Source of the DNA: an uncultured Eubacteriales bacterium
GTDB taxonomy: Bacteria > Bacillota > Clostridia > Christensenellales > CAG-138
NCBI GenBank assembly: GCA_900544965.1
Contig: UQXE01000008.1
Location: 1-63,670, forward strand
Direction: 5' to 3'
Length of the DNA stretch: 63,670 nt
Shown here: piece after piece, positions 34,670-43,262 of the stretch
Numbering within the stretch: the stretch's first letter is position 1
Layout of the letters: the number at the start of each line of letters is the position of its first letter
Position numbers and translations under genes: made by a program
The notes under the pieces: generated by a model
Seen by the model: the letters and a program-made list of their open reading frames with translations, nothing else
The model's database searches: none
What the model was told of the DNA's origin: nothing

Positions 34670-34923
34670 ATTTTAATGCTGATCCCCCATTCGGACCGTT
34701 TTGATATCAATAAGCTATAAATAAAACGCCACGAAACAAACCATGTCCCGCAAACGCATAAAACCGCATATTGCTGCCGAAAACGCGGTCCGGTCCTGCG
34801 CAATGTCGGGCGCAGGCCTGTCAGTCTGTAATTTATTAAAGGCGCTGAATAAATACAGCTTATAAATTCCTTTTCTAAATTATCACTTATTGAAATCCGT
34901 GTCAAGACATGGAAGCCCATCCT

Positions 34924-35823
34924 CTATACGCCAATCCCTTCAACGTGTTCAAAGCTGGCGCAGTCGCTAATAAAATCGAATTTTTCAACTTCCCCTATTC
35001 TAAATCTATATCTGACTCTGCATGAAACGCTTTCATGAATAGTTCTTGACATTTTGCCGGAGTTCGGCGCAAGCAGTTCGTGAGGCCTTTTATTTAAAAC
35101 GTCTATTGTAAGACGCAGCTCGCCCTGTCTCACCTCGCAGCCAAGCGCTCCGGCCCGTTCAATCTTAACGCGCCTATAAGTAGCTAACCTATATTCCCTG
35201 CCTTCGCAGTAAACGCTGCCGATACAGCCTGTAAACCTCCCCGCCAAAAATGGTATTTCAGCTATAGACAGCATGACGCAGCGCGGATCTCCCCCGTCCC
35301 TCCAGCCGCATTGAGTCCAAATGTAGCTGTTTGGGAACGATGTCCCCCTGTCCGCCTCTATATATCCATGTCCGTTTTCAAAGGCTATCTGTTTTCCGTT
35401 GACCTCAAGCACCCCTCTGACATCATGAAAGAGGCTGAATACTCCATGCCTGCACTGCATAAACGGCACAAACCTAAATGGACCCATAATATCGGTATCG
35501 GGCCTATGCCACTCTCCAAAATCAAGGAATCCTTCTATATTCATCCCTTCCGCCGAGAAGGAGACCTCTATTCCCTTTTCCGTAAACCTGTTTTTGCCCA
35601 ATGTTACATCCAGGTTTCCTTGATTGGCTGAGAACTCCCCGATTGGATACTCCATCCCCGCGGAACCGGACGATGTGATCGCCTGCAAATGCGCAAAACA
35701 CCGCCCTTTTTCATCCACATGAAACGACGGAATAAACGCTATTGTTTCATCATTGGCCTGCTGCTTTATATACCATCCCTCAAAATACGCCTTTCTGCCG
35801 CCGCTTCCATAAAATCCACGCAT
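34924..35823 (-). CDS. Tocopherol cyclase-like protein
   Basis: A 299-residue protein of the family that includes plant and cyanobacterial tocopherol cyclase (lipocalin-like, hydroxyneurosporene-synthase fold). The family opening AYFEGWYIKQQ is followed by SFHVDEKGRCFAHLQAI, GYIEADRGTSFPNSYIWTQC and GRFTGCIGSVYCEGREYRL. Firmicutes make no tocopherol, so the real substrate is unknown. A lipid or terpenoid is a guess. I use the ATG with AAAAGGAG 7 bases before it rather than the longer frame to 36021. There is no signal peptide. The M15-like lipoprotein gene lies directly upstream on the same strand and may be co-transcribed. Confidence 0.85.
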   Translation of the reverse strand: MRGFYGSGGRKAYFEGWYIKQQANDETIAFIPSFHVDEKGRCFAHLQAITSSGSAGMEYPIGEFSANQGNLDVTLGKNRFTEKGIEVSFSAEGMNIEGFLDFGEWHRPDTDIMGPFRFVPFMQCRHGVFSLFHDVRGVLEVNGKQIAFENGHGYIEADRGTSFPNSYIWTQCGWRDGGDPRCVMLSIAEIPFLAGRFTGCIGSVYCEGREYRLATYRRVKIERAGALGCEVRQGELRLTIDVLNKRPHELLAPNSGKMSRTIHESVSCRVRYRFRIGEVEKFDFISDCASFEHVEGIGV

Positions 35824-36017
35824 AAATGAACTCCTTTTACTTGCTGGAGAAGTTCCGGTTTTTAAACGGAATTCTTCAAATAATAGGTTGCTCATATGAT
35901 TGAAATCTGAACCGCCTGCCAAAAGAATTTTGTACTTAATAAGCGGACGCCGCGGAAGAATTTTATCCGCAGCGCCCGACTTAATAATGCGACTATATTT
36001 AACGCTGCGGCTTATAA

Positions 36018-37385
36018 TCACCCGGCGTATTCAAATACCTTTTGAATTCTTTCATGATCCGGTGTGGCGTCGGACCATTCCGGATAGGTTACGTGTGAAT
36101 CATTTATTTCAGCAAGGGTAAAATGCATGGCGTCCGAACCGCTTCCAAAGTAACCGCCCCAGTAAAAACCAGCCCGCGCAAACGCCAGTTCGTGCATAAT
36201 GTAGTTAATCAAAGCGTCCGGTACAAGCATCTGCCCCTGCCTCTCTCCCGAATAGCTGAAACAATATACGTTATCCTTGCCATCCACGGTTTTAAGCCCT
36301 TCGTATGTTAGTTTAGATACGGCACTTTTGATCTGAGCCCAGTTCTCGTCCTCTCCGTCAGCACTAACGCGGATTTGGTTGACGGGTATATTAGAATTTA
36401 GGTCTATGCACGTCCCAAAGCTGTGATGACTGATTTTCGACATGGACGCATCCTGAAATCTCGCTACATACGCGCCATCCGCTGGGTTGGGCTTAACTAT
36501 CTCTGATAAACTAAAAACACCTGTGGAAGACCCGTCGGAATAGCTCATGCATATCCAAGAACTGTTTATATAATCAAACGCTTCCTTGAATTTATCGTAC
36601 GCCGCTGTATGAACTTTAAAATTGTGACCGCCAAACTCAATCGACCTGATGTACCTGTTATACCATTCGTCGTCTATATATATTCGGCGTGACGCCTTTT
36701 CCCGAAGCTTATACTTAAACAGAAATGAGTCGTCCCCGATAAGCTCATAAAGAGCGTCGTATCCCGTCGTATGGATTTTATCCCTGGTCAGCGTAGCCCA
36801 TTCACTTACGGTAAAATTTGCCCTCCACAGTACTACGTCGGTTTCAGCGCCATTTGAACATATCAGCTCAATCCTCTTATCTCCATTCTTAAGCCTGGAA
36901 AAGGAAGCCATGCTGTTCAGGCTGCCCTCATATCCGTTTAGAGAGTATTCTAAGGCGCCCATATCGCTCTGTCGGGCGGACACCTCGATTTCCTTGCTGT
37001 TTTCACTGACGTTCCATACGATCAGTTGGACCTTTGTTATCGGCTGGCCGCTTACTATCTTTCCCTCAATGCTGAACGATTGGCCAAGCACGATGGTCGC
37101 GCCTTCCCGCGGCATGAGTTCCCACTTAAATTCAATCGTATTTGAACTTTCACCCAATAGTTCAACAGGCGTCGGGGTGGGCTGCATTGGATTGTACTTT
37201 CCTGCGTCAGGGGTGCTGCCGTTGTCCGTGGGGGACATGACCGGCGCATATGTAGGCATTACTATGTCATAAGGCCTTTGCGTTGTATCACTTCCAGATG
37301 GGATATTCGTCTCGCTTTTTTCAGCGCAGCCACTTGCTGTTAGCAATAAAATAGCCACGATAACGCCTGTTAACCTTTGTTTCAT
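36018..37385 (-). CDS. Lipoprotein with C-terminal M15-type peptidase domain
   Basis: A 455-residue exported lipoprotein. The signal peptide ends LLTASGC, giving an acylated Cys20. A Pro/Thr-rich linker (YNPMQPTPTPVELLGES) leads to an Ig-like segment, and the C-terminal ~200 residues have the metal-binding motifs of D,D-carboxypeptidase/endopeptidases of the M15 class: ISHHSFGTCIDLN (SxHxxGxxxD) and SDAMHFTLAEI with the last His ligand. It probably trims cell-wall peptides at the outer face of the membrane. It starts divergent from the M42 cluster. Confidence 0.75.
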   Translation of the reverse strand: MKQRLTGVIVAILLLTASGCAEKSETNIPSGSDTTQRPYDIVMPTYAPVMSPTDNGSTPDAGKYNPMQPTPTPVELLGESSNTIEFKWELMPREGATIVLGQSFSIEGKIVSGQPITKVQLIVWNVSENSKEIEVSARQSDMGALEYSLNGYEGSLNSMASFSRLKNGDKRIELICSNGAETDVVLWRANFTVSEWATLTRDKIHTTGYDALYELIGDDSFLFKYKLREKASRRIYIDDEWYNRYIRSIEFGGHNFKVHTAAYDKFKEAFDYINSSWICMSYSDGSSTGVFSLSEIVKPNPADGAYVARFQDASMSKISHHSFGTCIDLNSNIPVNQIRVSADGEDENWAQIKSAVSKLTYEGLKTVDGKDNVYCFSYSGERQGQMLVPDALINYIMHELAFARAGFYWGGYFGSGSDAMHFTLAEINDSHVTYPEWSDATPDHERIQKVFEYAG

Positions 37386-37610
37386 CTAATTAACTCCCTG
37401 AATGTCGATTTTTATTTTATTAGCTCGATAAACGTTCCATATTTAGTATAATGGCTTTTTGTATTCATAAACAAGGGGGTTAGCCATTGTTTACAAAATG
37501 TTAAAACATACATTCTATAAATCCGCTGCCCAGGGTGTGCCGTATTTATAGCCTTTTTATATGATTCATGATATAATATCCCCAACCTTGCTGAAAAGGA
37601 GAATCGATGG

Positions 37611-38654
37611 ATGGATATGTATAAAGCAATATCCGATCTGGTCACCGTCAATGGCGTAACCGGCTATGAAACGGCCGTTTCCGGAGTGGTTGAGGAATAC
37701 TTCAGGCGCTTCACGGACGACGTGTGGCATGACGTTTCCGGCAATACGTTTGCACGCATCGGAACCGGCAGGCCGGTTGTTATGGTCATTGCTCATATGG
37801 ACGAGATCGGAATGATGGTAACGGATATTGAGGATAACGGCATGCTCCGTATACGCTCCGTGGCCGGAGTGGACCCAAGGGTCCTGCCTGGATCCGAAGT
37901 AGTGGTCCACGGAGTCGAAACGTTAAAGGGCATAGTCGGCGCTGTCCCCCCTCACCTTATAACGGGCGGAACCGACGCGGCATACAAGATGGATGATCTT
38001 TGCTGTGACGTCGGACTTGACCTCAAACGCGTAAAGGAGCTGGTAAGGGTAGGCGATATAGTCACCTTTGCTCTTGAAGCGCCGTTAAAACTGAAAAATA
38101 ATTTGATAGCCGGCAAAACGCTTGATGACAGGGCGCTGGTCGCGTGTATGTTCAGATGCGCCGAAATACTGGCAAGCCGCAAGCTGGAGTGCTCGGTGGT
38201 GCTGTGCGCCTCAACGCAGGAGGAATGCGGAGGACCCGGCGCCGGCGTAGGAGCGTACAGCGTGGAGCCTGATATGGCTATTATACTTGACGTAAGCCAT
38301 GCCGACCAGCCCGGCGCCGATTCGCTCGGCGCCTGCGCAATCGATAAGATAGCCGTCTGCCGCGGGGGCAATATACACCCAAAGATAGCGGATATGCTGT
38401 TCGACGCTGCAAGCGAGCTTAATATCGCGGCAGAGACCGAAATTGCCATGGGCTTCTCGGGAACGGACGCCGACTTCGTACAGATGTCACGGCGCGGCGT
38501 CCCTACGGGCCTAGTATCGCCGCCTGTAAAATACATGCACACAACGGTGGAGACATTGAGCCTGGACACGCTTGATAAGACGGCTAAGGTGGTTTCCGAG
38601 TTTATAGCCCGTATCACATCCGACTGGGAGGAAAAACTATGCTTGGACGATTAA
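37611..38654 (+). CDS. M42 family metallopeptidase (copy 1)
   Basis: First of three tandem co-catalytic aminopeptidases of the M42 (FrvX/PepA/TET) family, cytosolic dodecameric enzymes that trim short peptides. Metal ligands are visible: IAHMDEIGMMV, KTLDDRALVACM, STQEECGGPGAG with the catalytic Glu pair, IILDVSHADQPG and KYMHTTVETLS. The PDZ-like insertion interrupts the fold after residue ~65, as usual. AAAAGGAG precedes the ATG. It is 347 residues and overlaps copy 2 by ~16 bases. Confidence 0.92.
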   Translation: MDMYKAISDLVTVNGVTGYETAVSGVVEEYFRRFTDDVWHDVSGNTFARIGTGRPVVMVIAHMDEIGMMVTDIEDNGMLRIRSVAGVDPRVLPGSEVVVHGVETLKGIVGAVPPHLITGGTDAAYKMDDLCCDVGLDLKRVKELVRVGDIVTFALEAPLKLKNNLIAGKTLDDRALVACMFRCAEILASRKLECSVVLCASTQEECGGPGAGVGAYSVEPDMAIILDVSHADQPGADSLGACAIDKIAVCRGGNIHPKIADMLFDAASELNIAAETEIAMGFSGTDADFVQMSRRGVPTGLVSPPVKYMHTTVETLSLDTLDKTAKVVSEFIARITSDWEEKLCLDD

Positions 38655-39676
38655 AGGAACTTACTGAGATAAACGGCGTAAGCGGCGACGAGGGCCAGGT
38701 GCGCAGATATATCAAAAATATCGTATCTCAATATGCCGACGAGGTATGGACGGACGCGATGGGCAACCTTTATGCGCATAAGAAAGGCGCTAAAAGGCGT
38801 ATAATGGCATGTGCCCATATGGACGAGGTTGGCATGATGGTTCGCGGCATACGCGACGACGGGCTTATAGCTTATTCCGCCGCGGGAATAGATCCGCGCG
38901 TCGTACCCTCTAAAAGAGTAGTTGTAGGAAAAGACAAGGTTCCTGGCGTTATCGGTTCTAAGGCGATCCACCTCCAGAGCCGCGACGAATTTGGAAAAGC
39001 TTATAAGCATAAGGAGTTATATATTGATATCGGAGCCAAGGACAAGGCCGACGCTCAAAAATATGTCAAGCTGGGAGATTATATTTCTTTTGTTACCGAA
39101 TTCAGCGAATTTGGCGATGGGCTTATAAAGGCAAAGGCACTGGACGACAGGGCCGGATGCGCCATAGTTATGGAGCTTTTGAAAAACAGCTATGACTGCG
39201 ACTTCTATGGCGTATTTACCGTGCAAGAAGAACTGGGCTTGAGGGGCGCTAGGACGGCGGCATATAATGTAAAGCCGGAGCTTGCGCTTATACTTGAGGG
39301 TACGACGGCCAACGATATGCCTGAAACACAAGGGCATCAATGGGTTACCCGTGTTGGAAAGGGCGCCGCCATATCGTTTATGGATGGAGGAACTATCACT
39401 AGACCCCAGATGTTCAGCGAGCTAACGGATTGTGCAAAACGCAACGGCATAGCTTGGCAGATACGCCAGGGTACGCGCGGCGGTACCGACGCGGGCCGGA
39501 TCCATCTGTCAAACGGAGGAATAATTACCGGCGGCATTTCCGTACCCTGCAGATATATACACTCGCCGGCATGCGTTGCCTCCATAAGCGATTTTAACAG
39601 CGCCTACATGCTGGCGGACCGCTTTTTGGCGGAAAAACGCTTTGACAGCGTGCTGGACAATGTGCAAAACGTATAA
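38639..39676 (+). CDS. M42 family metallopeptidase (copy 2)
   Basis: Second of the tandem M42 peptidases, 345 residues. Ligands: CAHMDEVGMMV, KALDDRAGCAIVM, VQEELGLRGARTAAY, IILEGTTANDMP-like LILEGTTANDM (Glu in place of the Asp used in copies 1 and 3, a normal variant) and CRYIHSPACVAS. The start overlaps the end of copy 1 behind a GGAGG inside its coding sequence, so translation is coupled. Sequence differences from its neighbours are large, which suggests old duplications with divergent substrate ranges rather than a recent amplification. Confidence 0.92.
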   Translation: MLGRLKELTEINGVSGDEGQVRRYIKNIVSQYADEVWTDAMGNLYAHKKGAKRRIMACAHMDEVGMMVRGIRDDGLIAYSAAGIDPRVVPSKRVVVGKDKVPGVIGSKAIHLQSRDEFGKAYKHKELYIDIGAKDKADAQKYVKLGDYISFVTEFSEFGDGLIKAKALDDRAGCAIVMELLKNSYDCDFYGVFTVQEELGLRGARTAAYNVKPELALILEGTTANDMPETQGHQWVTRVGKGAAISFMDGGTITRPQMFSELTDCAKRNGIAWQIRQGTRGGTDAGRIHLSNGGIITGGISVPCRYIHSPACVASISDFNSAYMLADRFLAEKRFDSVLDNVQNV

Positions 39677-39693
39677 ATAGCCTAAAAGGAGAA

Positions 39694-40701
39694 TTGACCA
39701 TGTTTAAAGATATGTTGAAAGAGATTCTGGCGGCTTATGGAGCAACGGGCCGCGAACAGACGGTAAGCGACGTAATCAAAGCCTATGTCGCGCCCTATGC
39801 GGATGAGGTTTATAACGACGTAATGGGGAACCTTATCGCAATCCGGCGCGGCACTTCCGGCAAGAGAATAATGCTAAGCGCACACATGGACCAGATCGGC
39901 CTGATCGTATGCGATATAGATGAAAAAGGGTTCCTTCGGGTCTCCAATGTCGGAGGGGTCAGCCCCATCGTAAGCGCGGCGCGCGAAGTTGTATTTGAAA
40001 ATGGCGTTCGCGGCGTGGTATACTTTGAAACCGAAAAGGCGGGGATAGATAAAGCCACCCTATCCACCTTGTTTATTGATATCGGCGCCGAGTCCTACGA
40101 TCAAGCGGCGGCCAAGGTTCAGATCGGCGATGTGGCGGTTTACGCCACCAACTTTGTCGACATGGGCAAGCGATTTGCGTGCGGCGCTCTGGACGACAGG
40201 GTATGCTGCGCCATAGTCGCTGAAAGTTTCATGACGGCGGCAAGCGAACACGACATATACGCCGTATTTACCGTGCAGGAAGAGGTTGGCCTTAGGGGCG
40301 CTACAACGGCGGCTTATGCCATCTCCCCCGACTTTGGAATCAACCTTGACGTTACGCTTACAGGAGATACGCCAAAATCATCGCGCATGTCGGTGAAGCT
40401 TGGCGCCGGTCCCACAATAAAGGTTATGGATTCATCATCTATCATTCCGGTATTTGTCCGCCGATTTATGGAGGACGTAGCCAGGGAGAACGATATCCCC
40501 GTTCAGAACGAGGTGCTGAAGGCGGGTGGAACCGATGCTGGAGCCGTACTAAAGACAAAGGGCGGAATACCGGCGTGCTGCGTTTCAATACCGACGCGCT
40601 ATGTTCATACCCCTGTAGAAACGGCGGATATGGACGATTGTCTCAATGCCGTTAAGTTTGTTAACGCGATGATGGCTAAAAAAGAGCTTCCTACACCGTA
40701 A
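39694..40701 (+). CDS. M42 family metallopeptidase (copy 3)
   Basis: Third tandem M42 peptidase, 335 residues from TTG/ATG near 39694-39700 behind AAAAGGAG. Ligands: SAHMDQIGLIV, GALDDRVCCAIVA, VQEEVGLRGATTAAY, INLDVTLTGDTP and TRYVHTPVETAD. The ATG at 39700 fits the ribosome binding site best, so the first two residues given here may be untranslated. A terminator-like hairpin follows 30 bases after the stop, ending the three-gene operon. M42 complexes can be hetero-oligomeric, so the three products might assemble together (inference). Confidence 0.92.
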   Translation: MTMFKDMLKEILAAYGATGREQTVSDVIKAYVAPYADEVYNDVMGNLIAIRRGTSGKRIMLSAHMDQIGLIVCDIDEKGFLRVSNVGGVSPIVSAAREVVFENGVRGVVYFETEKAGIDKATLSTLFIDIGAESYDQAAAKVQIGDVAVYATNFVDMGKRFACGALDDRVCCAIVAESFMTAASEHDIYAVFTVQEEVGLRGATTAAYAISPDFGINLDVTLTGDTPKSSRMSVKLGAGPTIKVMDSSSIIPVFVRRFMEDVARENDIPVQNEVLKAGGTDAGAVLKTKGGIPACCVSIPTRYVHTPVETADMDDCLNAVKFVNAMMAKKELPTP

Positions 40702-40730
40702 AGTACATTGTCCGGTAATTTTTAAAAACG

Positions 40731-40754
40731 GCGCGGCGTCCACCGCGCTGTTTT
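40731..40754 (+). terminator. Terminator of the M42 operon
   Basis: GCGCGG pairs with CCGCGC around CGTCCA, then TGTTTT. The stem is short but GC-only. Confidence 0.65.
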
Positions 40755-40957
40755 CATCTATCCAACCGATATTGCCAGTACAGTATTAAAATGTCTTTTA
40801 AAAACATGTATTCCATTTGGTACGCAAACCTCGGCCCGTATGACCGGGACAAATGGCATAATGAGCAAAGCTTTTATATAAATAGTTTAAAACTGTCCCT
40901 TGAAAGCCGGCCAAGCTAAATTTGGACTAAAACTGAGTTTAATATACAAAAAAACGG

Positions 40958-41008
40958 TTGACGGTTAAATTATAAATCGTTATACTGTTAAACGGTTAAT
41001 TGTTAAAC
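40958..41008 (+). promoter_or_regulatory. Promoter and probable MarR operator of the ABC exporter operon
   Basis: TTGACG (40958-40963) and TATACT (40981-40986) are separated by exactly 17 bases. Directly after the -10 box, 40987-41008 is an imperfect 22-base palindrome with arms GTT-A-AAC, a central TTAA, and GTT-A-AAC again. A further GGTTAAAT lies between -35 and -10. The palindrome covers the expected transcription start, so autorepression by the MarR-type regulator is the simplest reading. Confidence 0.7.
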
Positions 41009-41036
41009 GTGATAATGATTAAAAGGGGGGATGAGA

Positions 41037-41537
41037 ATGGATAGGAGCGTCCGATGCGTTGTTTATAGGATGAGCCGTCTGGAGGTGCTTAGAAAGATCA
41101 GGCTTAGAAGCGCCCTCAAGGGCCTGGGGCTTCATTTTAAGCAGCCGCCAATACTCGAATATGTTATGAAGAATGACGGCTGTACCCAAAACGATATCGC
41201 TGAAGCCCTTCACGTTACGCCCGCATCCATAGCAACTAGTACAAAACGAATGCAGCACGCAGGGCTTATGACCAAAAGAGCGGATGAAACAAATCTGAGA
41301 TGCAACCGGCTCACCCTTACGGATAGGGGCATGGAGCTAGTCAAAATGAGCAGAAGCAAATTTGACAGCGTAAACGAAAGCATATTTGAGGGCTTTTCTG
41401 AGGATGAGCTTGAGCTTTTTGCTAATATGCTGGACAGAATGCTTGCTAATATTTCTGACGACAGCGCATATGAATTGGATTTAAGGCAGCTCATTGCGAT
41501 TGAAGAGGAATTGAGCGGGGAGGAATGCGATATATGA
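41037..41537 (+). CDS. MarR-family transcriptional regulator
   Basis: A 166-residue winged-helix repressor. The DNA-binding part reads GCTQNDIAEALHVTPASIAT, then STKRMQHAGLMTKRADETNL, then NRLTLTDRGMELVK (wing). Helices on both sides form the dimer interface. The ATG at 41037 lies ~7 bases after AAAGGGGGG. It is the first gene of an operon with two ABC half-exporters, which it probably controls in response to the exported compound. Its stop overlaps the next start by ATGA. Confidence 0.92.
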   Translation: MDRSVRCVVYRMSRLEVLRKIRLRSALKGLGLHFKQPPILEYVMKNDGCTQNDIAEALHVTPASIATSTKRMQHAGLMTKRADETNLRCNRLTLTDRGMELVKMSRSKFDSVNESIFEGFSEDELELFANMLDRMLANISDDSAYELDLRQLIAIEEELSGEECDI

Positions 41538-43261
41538 TACGTAAACTGCTTCCATATGCTAAGGGATATGGATTCAAATCGGTTTTAGCCGCAATAACCA
41601 TAGTGGTTGAGGTTCTTCTCGAAGTATATATACCCTTTGTAATGAAGGATGTAATTAATATCGGTATAGCAAACGGCGACATAAGCTACATAATACAGCG
41701 GGGCCTATTAATGGTAGGGCTGGCGGTGTTTTCGCTGGGTTTTGGCGTATTAAGCGCGCGCCTGGCGGTAGTAGCCAGCACCGGATTTGCTAAGAATCTC
41801 CGTAAAGGATTGTTCTACAAGGTACAGGATTTCTCCTTCAAAAATGTAGATAAGTTCAGCACCGCCTCTCTGATAACAAGGCTTACCACGGATGTTACCA
41901 ACATACAGCAGGCATTCATGATGAGCATCAGAATGCTGGTTCGCGCTCCCGTGATGCTGGTCAGCGCTACTGTAATGGCAACGAGCGTAAGCGGCGAAAC
42001 CGGCGTTGTGTTTATATTTGCCATACCAGCGCTTGCCATTTCAATGGGCGTTATAAGCATTATGGCGTTCCCCCGCTTTCAGGCAATGCTCAAAAAGTAC
42101 GACAGGATGAACGCGCGGGTTCAGGAAAACCTTACTTCCATGCGCGTAGTTAAGGCGTTTGTGAGGGAGAACTATGAATCAAGCGAATTTTATGCTTCGG
42201 CTACCGAGGTAACCAACGCTCAGGTTAAGGCCGAAAGGCTTTTGGTGCTTAACTCACCAATCGCGCAGATGGTGCTTTACATATGCATGATTGCAACCTG
42301 CTGGATCGGTGGCAACGCCATAATAGCGGGAACTATGCAGACGGGTGACCTTATGAGCTTCATAAGCTATATCTCACAGATACTGAGCTCGATAATGATG
42401 ATAACCATGGTATTTGTTAACCTGGTGATGTCAAAGGCCTCCGCAAACCGTATATTGGAAGTGATAGACGAGCCGATCGACATAACCGACGATAGCGCGG
42501 ACAAGGACCTTAAGGTTCCCGACGGATCCATTGAATTTAGAAACGTTTCGTTCAGCTACTCAGGCGACAGGGACACCAGCACCCTGATTGACATAAACCT
42601 TAAAATCCAGGCTGGCGAAACGGTGGGCATCATCGGAGGCACGGGATCGTCTAAAACGACGCTGGTGCAGCTGATACCAAGGCTGTACGACGCAGATTCG
42701 GGCAGCGTAATCGTTGGCGGTCACGACGTACGTGAATATAGCATTGAAAGCCTGCGAGAAGCGGTTTCCATGGTTCTGCAAAAAAATGTGCTTTTTACAG
42801 GAACGATAAAGGATAACCTTCTTTGGGGCGATCAATCGGCTACGGATGAGGCGATAAGGGAGGCATGCCGGTCCGCTCAGGCCGAAGAATTCATAGAGAA
42901 CATGCCTGACAAATATGAAACCGAGCTTGGACAGGGCGGCGTAAACGTGTCCGGAGGACAGAAACAGCGGCTTTGCATTGCAAGGGCCCTCCTTAAGCAC
43001 CCAAAAATTATAATTCTGGATGATAGCACCAGCGCGGTAGATACAGCGACGGACGCCAAGATACGCAGCGCCTTCAGAGAGAAGCTGTATAAGACAACGA
43101 CCATAATTATTGCCCAGCGCATAACATCGGTTATGGATTCGGATAAGATCATAGTCATGCACGAGGGCCGGATAAACGCCGTCGGAACTCATGATGAGCT
43201 CATGCGCTCAAACGAGATATACAGGGAAGTGTATAATTCTCAGCAAAAGGGGGTGGCGTAA
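41534..43261 (+). CDS. ABC exporter half-transporter with degenerate ATP site
   Basis: A 575-residue type IV exporter half: six membrane spans (~1-310) and a nucleotide-binding domain. It is the non-canonical partner of a heterodimer. Its Walker B reads IIILDDSTSAVD, with Asp instead of the catalytic Glu, and its Walker A reads GGTGSSKTTLV, with Ser where Gly is usual. The signature VSGGQKQRLCIARAL is intact. This pattern is that of BmrC/LmrC/TM287-type subunits. The start overlaps marR by four bases. It exports lipids, peptides or drugs together with the next gene product. Confidence 0.92.
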   Translation: MIRKLLPYAKGYGFKSVLAAITIVVEVLLEVYIPFVMKDVINIGIANGDISYIIQRGLLMVGLAVFSLGFGVLSARLAVVASTGFAKNLRKGLFYKVQDFSFKNVDKFSTASLITRLTTDVTNIQQAFMMSIRMLVRAPVMLVSATVMATSVSGETGVVFIFAIPALAISMGVISIMAFPRFQAMLKKYDRMNARVQENLTSMRVVKAFVRENYESSEFYASATEVTNAQVKAERLLVLNSPIAQMVLYICMIATCWIGGNAIIAGTMQTGDLMSFISYISQILSSIMMITMVFVNLVMSKASANRILEVIDEPIDITDDSADKDLKVPDGSIEFRNVSFSYSGDRDTSTLIDINLKIQAGETVGIIGGTGSSKTTLVQLIPRLYDADSGSVIVGGHDVREYSIESLREAVSMVLQKNVLFTGTIKDNLLWGDQSATDEAIREACRSAQAEEFIENMPDKYETELGQGGVNVSGGQKQRLCIARALLKHPKIIILDDSTSAVDTATDAKIRSAFREKLYKTTTIIIAQRITSVMDSDKIIVMHEGRINAVGTHDELMRSNEIYREVYNSQQKGVA

Positions 43262-43262
43262 T

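Noticed and set aside
37952..38617. Minus-strand frame of 221 codons antisense to the first M42 gene
   Set aside because: Ser/Thr-rich shadow frame. The plus strand encodes a complete M42 peptidase.
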